Below the pieces are notes generated by a model, which worked only from the letters and a program-made list of their open reading frames with translations, was not told where the DNA came from and did no database searches. From Pseudomonas lurida (GTDB lineage: Bacteria; Pseudomonadota; Gammaproteobacteria; Pseudomonadales; Pseudomonadaceae), in assembly GCF_013522705.1 (NCBI RefSeq), contig NZ_JAAMRE010000008.1, positions 124,001 to 188,000 on the forward strand: a stretch of DNA of 64,000 bases, written 5' to 3'. Positions 61,242 through 64,000 of the stretch are shown here, one piece after another. The translations under genes and the position numbers were made by a program. The first letter of the stretch is position 1; the number at the start of each line of letters is the position of its first letter.

Positions 61242-63101
61242 TTAGAAGTTCGCGCCGACGCTCAGGGCGACAAAATCACGGTCATCCACGGTGCTGAACT
61301 TGCCGCCGAAGAAGTTGGTGTACGCCAGGCTCGCGGTGTAGGTGTTCTGATATTCGGCATCCAGCCCCAGGCTGACCGCTTTGCGACCTTCTTCGAAGTT
61401 ACCGCCAGGGCCTGGCGAATAACCTTTCACGTCGTGGGACCACGCCACGTTGGGCTTGAGGTTCACACCGGCGAACACGTCCGGGTATTCCCAGATGGCA
61501 CGCGCGCGGTAGCCCCAGGAGGTTGCCGTGGTGAAGCCGTCGTTGTTGCAATTGGTGTTCAAGCCGGCGGCGTTGGGCAGGCCGGCGCCATTGGCCGTGG
61601 ATTGGTTGAGCCTGTCGCAGAAGCCAGCAGGCAAAGTGCCAGGACCGAATACCGGGTCACGGCCGTAACGGGCTTGTGATTTGCTTTCCAGGCCGCCCAC
61701 ATGGGTCACGCCGATTTCACCGACGGTGGTCAAGCGGCTCGCGCCCATCACCTGGTCGAAGAAGTGCGTGAAGGTGGTCTGGAACTGGGTCACTTCCTTG
61801 CGGTTGTAACCGTGCAGATCCTGGCCTGGGGTGCCCTTGAGCACGGACGCGTTGCCAAAGCCCGGGATCGGCGTAACACCGGCGAAGAGAATATCGGTGG
61901 TGCTCAACTGCACCGGTGCGTTGGGACGGTAACTCAGCTCACCGCTCCACGCGGTGCCCGTCGGCAGCGTGGTGGAGAAGCTCAAACCGTAGAGGCGGAT
62001 ATCTTCCGGGTACTCGACGAAGTAGTTGGAGTTGCCGGCCACGACCAGTGGCCGCAAGGCGCCCAGCGGCCCCAGCGGACGGGTGTAGGCCGACGCCGGC
62101 GCACCCTGTGCACTGAAGATCGGCGCACGGCTGTGGTAATTCATGAAATACGCGCCGAACTCGGTGTCCAGCGGCTCGAAGTTGTAGTGCATGGCCACGC
62201 CGAATTGGCCGCTGTCGCGGGCATCACGGTCAGGGCCACGGCGCACCAGCACGCCTTCGTTGTTAACGTCCACACCCAGGGCCGTCAACGTCGGCAAGGC
62301 AGCCCCCGGAATGGTCGAGCGCTTGTTCAGCACGCGCAGGTTATTGCTGCAGCCATCGGAAATCACATCCGGCTGCGAGAAAAACGTACCGCAGTTGTCG
62401 GTGACGGTCTGGTCCCATTCCAACTGGTAAAACGCTTCGGCCGACAGGTTATCGGTCAGGGTCTGTGACACGTAGAACATGTTGACCGGAATCAGGCCTT
62501 CCTTGATTTCGGCACCCGGACGACGGAATGCGGACACGTCAATCGGGTTGATGGAGTTGATACCGCCGCCGATGAAGGTGCTTTCGCCCCAGCTCACCAC
62601 CTGCTTACCGAACCGCACGCTGCCCGGCTGATCGGCAATCGCATAGTTGTGATAGACGAAGGCATCGAGAATCTGCCCACCGGAAGACTTGGCGCCTTCC
62701 TTGCGATTGTTGTCGCTGATGTCCTTGAACTCACGGCTTTCATCCTTGAGTTCGAAGTCGTACCAGTATTTGCCCCGCACGAACACGCCGGTGTCGCCGT
62801 ACTTCAGCTCCAGGTCGTGAATACCTTTGAAGATCTTGGAGAAGGTCTCGCCGCGCTTGAAGTTCAGATGGCCGTCATCGGAGGTCTGGGACAAACCCCG
62901 GCCGCCGTTGTTGGCGCCGATCAAGTCCTTGTTAGGCTTGGCTGTCGACCAGCTCGCACCCACCGAAAGCGACGAGTCGAAGTTGCCTTCGATTTCACCG
63001 ATATTGAAACTGACGCCGAATGCAGGCCCGGCGAGCGTAGAGGCGAGGCTGACGGCCAGAGGCAATCTTGCCCGGCGCCAGAACTGGTTTACTGAGGTCA
63101 T
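61242..63101 (-). CDS. DUF1302 outer-membrane barrel-like protein
   Basis: The 619-residue protein has a signal peptide (cut near AFG) followed by a long beta-rich body: FNIGEIEGNFDSSLSVGASW at the start, RFGKQVVSWGESTFIGGGIN, YFMNYHSRAP, and a closing strand ending in aromatic Phe (VGANF), which suggests an outer-membrane barrel. It is co-transcribed with DUF1329. The start was set at an ATG with GGAG 8 bases upstream; the frame continues 56 codons upstream without support. Confidence 0.9.
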   Translation of the reverse strand: MTSVNQFWRRARLPLAVSLASTLAGPAFGVSFNIGEIEGNFDSSLSVGASWSTAKPNKDLIGANNGGRGLSQTSDDGHLNFKRGETFSKIFKGIHDLELKYGDTGVFVRGKYWYDFELKDESREFKDISDNNRKEGAKSSGGQILDAFVYHNYAIADQPGSVRFGKQVVSWGESTFIGGGINSINPIDVSAFRRPGAEIKEGLIPVNMFYVSQTLTDNLSAEAFYQLEWDQTVTDNCGTFFSQPDVISDGCSNNLRVLNKRSTIPGAALPTLTALGVDVNNEGVLVRRGPDRDARDSGQFGVAMHYNFEPLDTEFGAYFMNYHSRAPIFSAQGAPASAYTRPLGPLGALRPLVVAGNSNYFVEYPEDIRLYGLSFSTTLPTGTAWSGELSYRPNAPVQLSTTDILFAGVTPIPGFGNASVLKGTPGQDLHGYNRKEVTQFQTTFTHFFDQVMGASRLTTVGEIGVTHVGGLESKSQARYGRDPVFGPGTLPAGFCDRLNQSTANGAGLPNAAGLNTNCNNDGFTTATSWGYRARAIWEYPDVFAGVNLKPNVAWSHDVKGYSPGPGGNFEEGRKAVSLGLDAEYQNTYTASLAYTNFFGGKFSTVDDRDFVALSVGANF

Positions 63102-63400
63102 CGACGCTACTCCATGTGCATTATTGTTATGGCAGTGAGTTCTTGATGATGCGTGTAACAGCCGGAATACAACGATTCCAATGCTGCCTGGCAACTGAAC
63201 CTCCATGGCCCGAAGCGATGCATCCTTGAAAAACTCAGGTGGGACTATAGCCAGCAGGGGGTACCGCATGATCCCTCTAAAGTGTGATTTGCATCACCGA
63301 CCCGTCTGCCACAGACCTTTCGCCATGTCGGCGAGGGCCGACGCCGCAAGGATGGCTGAAAATCGGCAAATGACAAGTGAAGGCGCCAGATAGAGCATTG

Positions 63401-63420
63401 CCGTGCCCGAACGGGCACGG
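63401..63420. other. GC-rich hairpin in the acyl-CoA ligase / DUF1302 spacer
   Basis: CCGTGCCCG and its complement CGGGCACGG abut around AA to give a perfect 9-bp stem. There is no T-run on the expected strand. It is 10 bases past the acyl-CoA ligase stop codon and may slow or end its transcript. Nothing else is seen in the 328-base spacer (63102-63429) apart from the DUF1302 upstream region. Confidence 0.5.
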
Positions 63421-63429
63421 CGAAGGGGG

Positions 63430-64000
63430 TCAGAGTGTAGACAGGAACGTGCTGTTGTTAGCCTGCCATTCAATGATGTCAACGCGGATACGTTTCTTGT
63501 CGAGTTTGCCGACACTGGTCTTGGGAATTTCCGTAACAACGGCGATCTGACTCGGAATCGCCCACTTGCTCAAGTGCCCCAATTCCACGAACGGCTTGAG
63601 ATGTTCCTTCAGCTCGCGGGCACCCATCACATGGCCCTCGCGCATGACCAGCAAGGCAAACGGGCGCTCGCCCCACTGCGGATCGGCGATGCCCACCACC
63701 GCTACTTCGCGTACCGCCGGATGACGGCTGACCAGGTCTTCGAGGGCCAGGGACGAGATCCACTCACCGCCGGTCTTGATCACATCCTTGATGCGGTCGC
63801 GGATATCAATCACCCCAAAGGCATCCAGCGTGGCCACGTCACCGGTGTGCATCCAACCGCCCGCCCACAGCTCGGCGCCCTTTTGCGGCTCCTTGAAATA
63901 CCCTTCGGTCAGCCACGGCGCGCGCAGCACCAGCTCGCCCTGGGACTCGCCATCGGCCGGCAGAAAACGGCCCTCGGCGTCGATGATCGCGGCGTCGACC
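63430..64000 (-). CDS. fatty acyl-CoA / AMP-binding ligase, C-terminal part
   Basis: The gene runs out of the window; about 189 C-terminal residues are visible. They contain the adenylation hinge motif (GGWMHTGDVATLDAFGVIDIRDR) and the catalytic Lys end motif (IPKTSVGKLDKKRIR), typical of class I adenylate-forming enzymes of the long-chain acyl-CoA ligase branch. It activates a fatty or aromatic acid as its CoA thioester. Placement upstream of DUF1302-DUF1329 suggests one hydrophobic-substrate module. Confidence 0.92.
   Translation of the reverse strand, partial: VDAAIIDAEGRFLPADGESQGELVLRAPWLTEGYFKEPQKGAELWAGGWMHTGDVATLDAFGVIDIRDRIKDVIKTGGEWISSLALEDLVSRHPAVREVAVVGIADPQWGERPFALLVMREGHVMGARELKEHLKPFVELGHLSKWAIPSQIAVVTEIPKTSVGKLDKKRIRVDIIEWQANNSTFLSTL

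Noticed and set aside
63102..63269. Upstream extension of the DUF1302 protein by 56 codons
   Set aside because: It would place the signal peptide in the middle of the protein. The ATG at 63101 has a ribosome site and gives a normal signal.

Overview
The window is a GC-rich chromosomal segment from a Pseudomonas of the P. fluorescens group. The evidence is the complete dcw (division and cell wall) cluster in pseudomonad order, an alginate-type algA, an OprD porin, the Pseudomonas RNase P RNA, and 'GTGGGAGGGGGCTTGC'-type REP/REPIN repeats. No tRNA, rRNA, IS element or CRISPR array was seen.

Layout. 1-2.6 kb: 3' end of algA with its terminator, a REPIN, then a small membrane protein, a short-chain dehydrogenase and a SnoaL-like protein. 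2.6-7.4 kb (minus): a tripartite aromatic-acid-type efflux system (HlyD adaptor, DUF1656, FUSC permease, NodT outer-membrane lipoprotein). 7.6-9.8 kb: a 731-residue protein I do not recognise. 9.9-14.3 kb: LysR regulator, 2-ketoacid reductase, CheV, GNAT acetyltransferase and YkgJ-type cysteine-cluster protein. 14.3-16.4 kb (minus): two paralogous periplasmic solute-binding proteins, one fused to a RidA domain. 17-23.3 kb: an RND pump (adaptor and permease) followed by a two-component system. 23.3-26.5 kb: a candidate small RNA, an OprD porin and a membrane-anchored diguanylate cyclase.

26.5-28.3 kb (minus) is an AT-richer, translationally coupled trio of a small membrane-protein ORF, a CesT-like type III secretion chaperone and a predicted type III effector. 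It sits just past the lpxC terminator and has the composition of acquired DNA. It is the most unusual part of the window.

28.4-46.2 kb (minus) is the dcw cluster: mraZ-rsmH-ftsL-ftsI-murE-murF-mraY-murD-ftsW-murG-murC-ddlB-ftsQ-ftsA-ftsZ-lpxC. Most junctions overlap or abut. A promoter and three 10-bp MraZ-type operator repeats lie upstream of mraZ. 46.6-51.6 kb: rnpB, rsmI, and the lpoA-yraN-gmhA/diaA-dolP operon divergent from rsmI, in the same order as the E. coli yraLMNOP region. 51.6-56.9 kb: an OmpA-like lipoprotein, a glyoxalase II-like hydrolase and a four-gene pqi operon in which PqiA is split in two. 56.9-64 kb (minus): a MalT-like LuxR regulator, a REPIN, DUF1329 and DUF1302 envelope proteins, and the 3' end of an acyl-CoA ligase gene, probably one lipid or hydrophobic-substrate module.

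All calls are from reading the sequence and recalled family knowledge. No database search was run.
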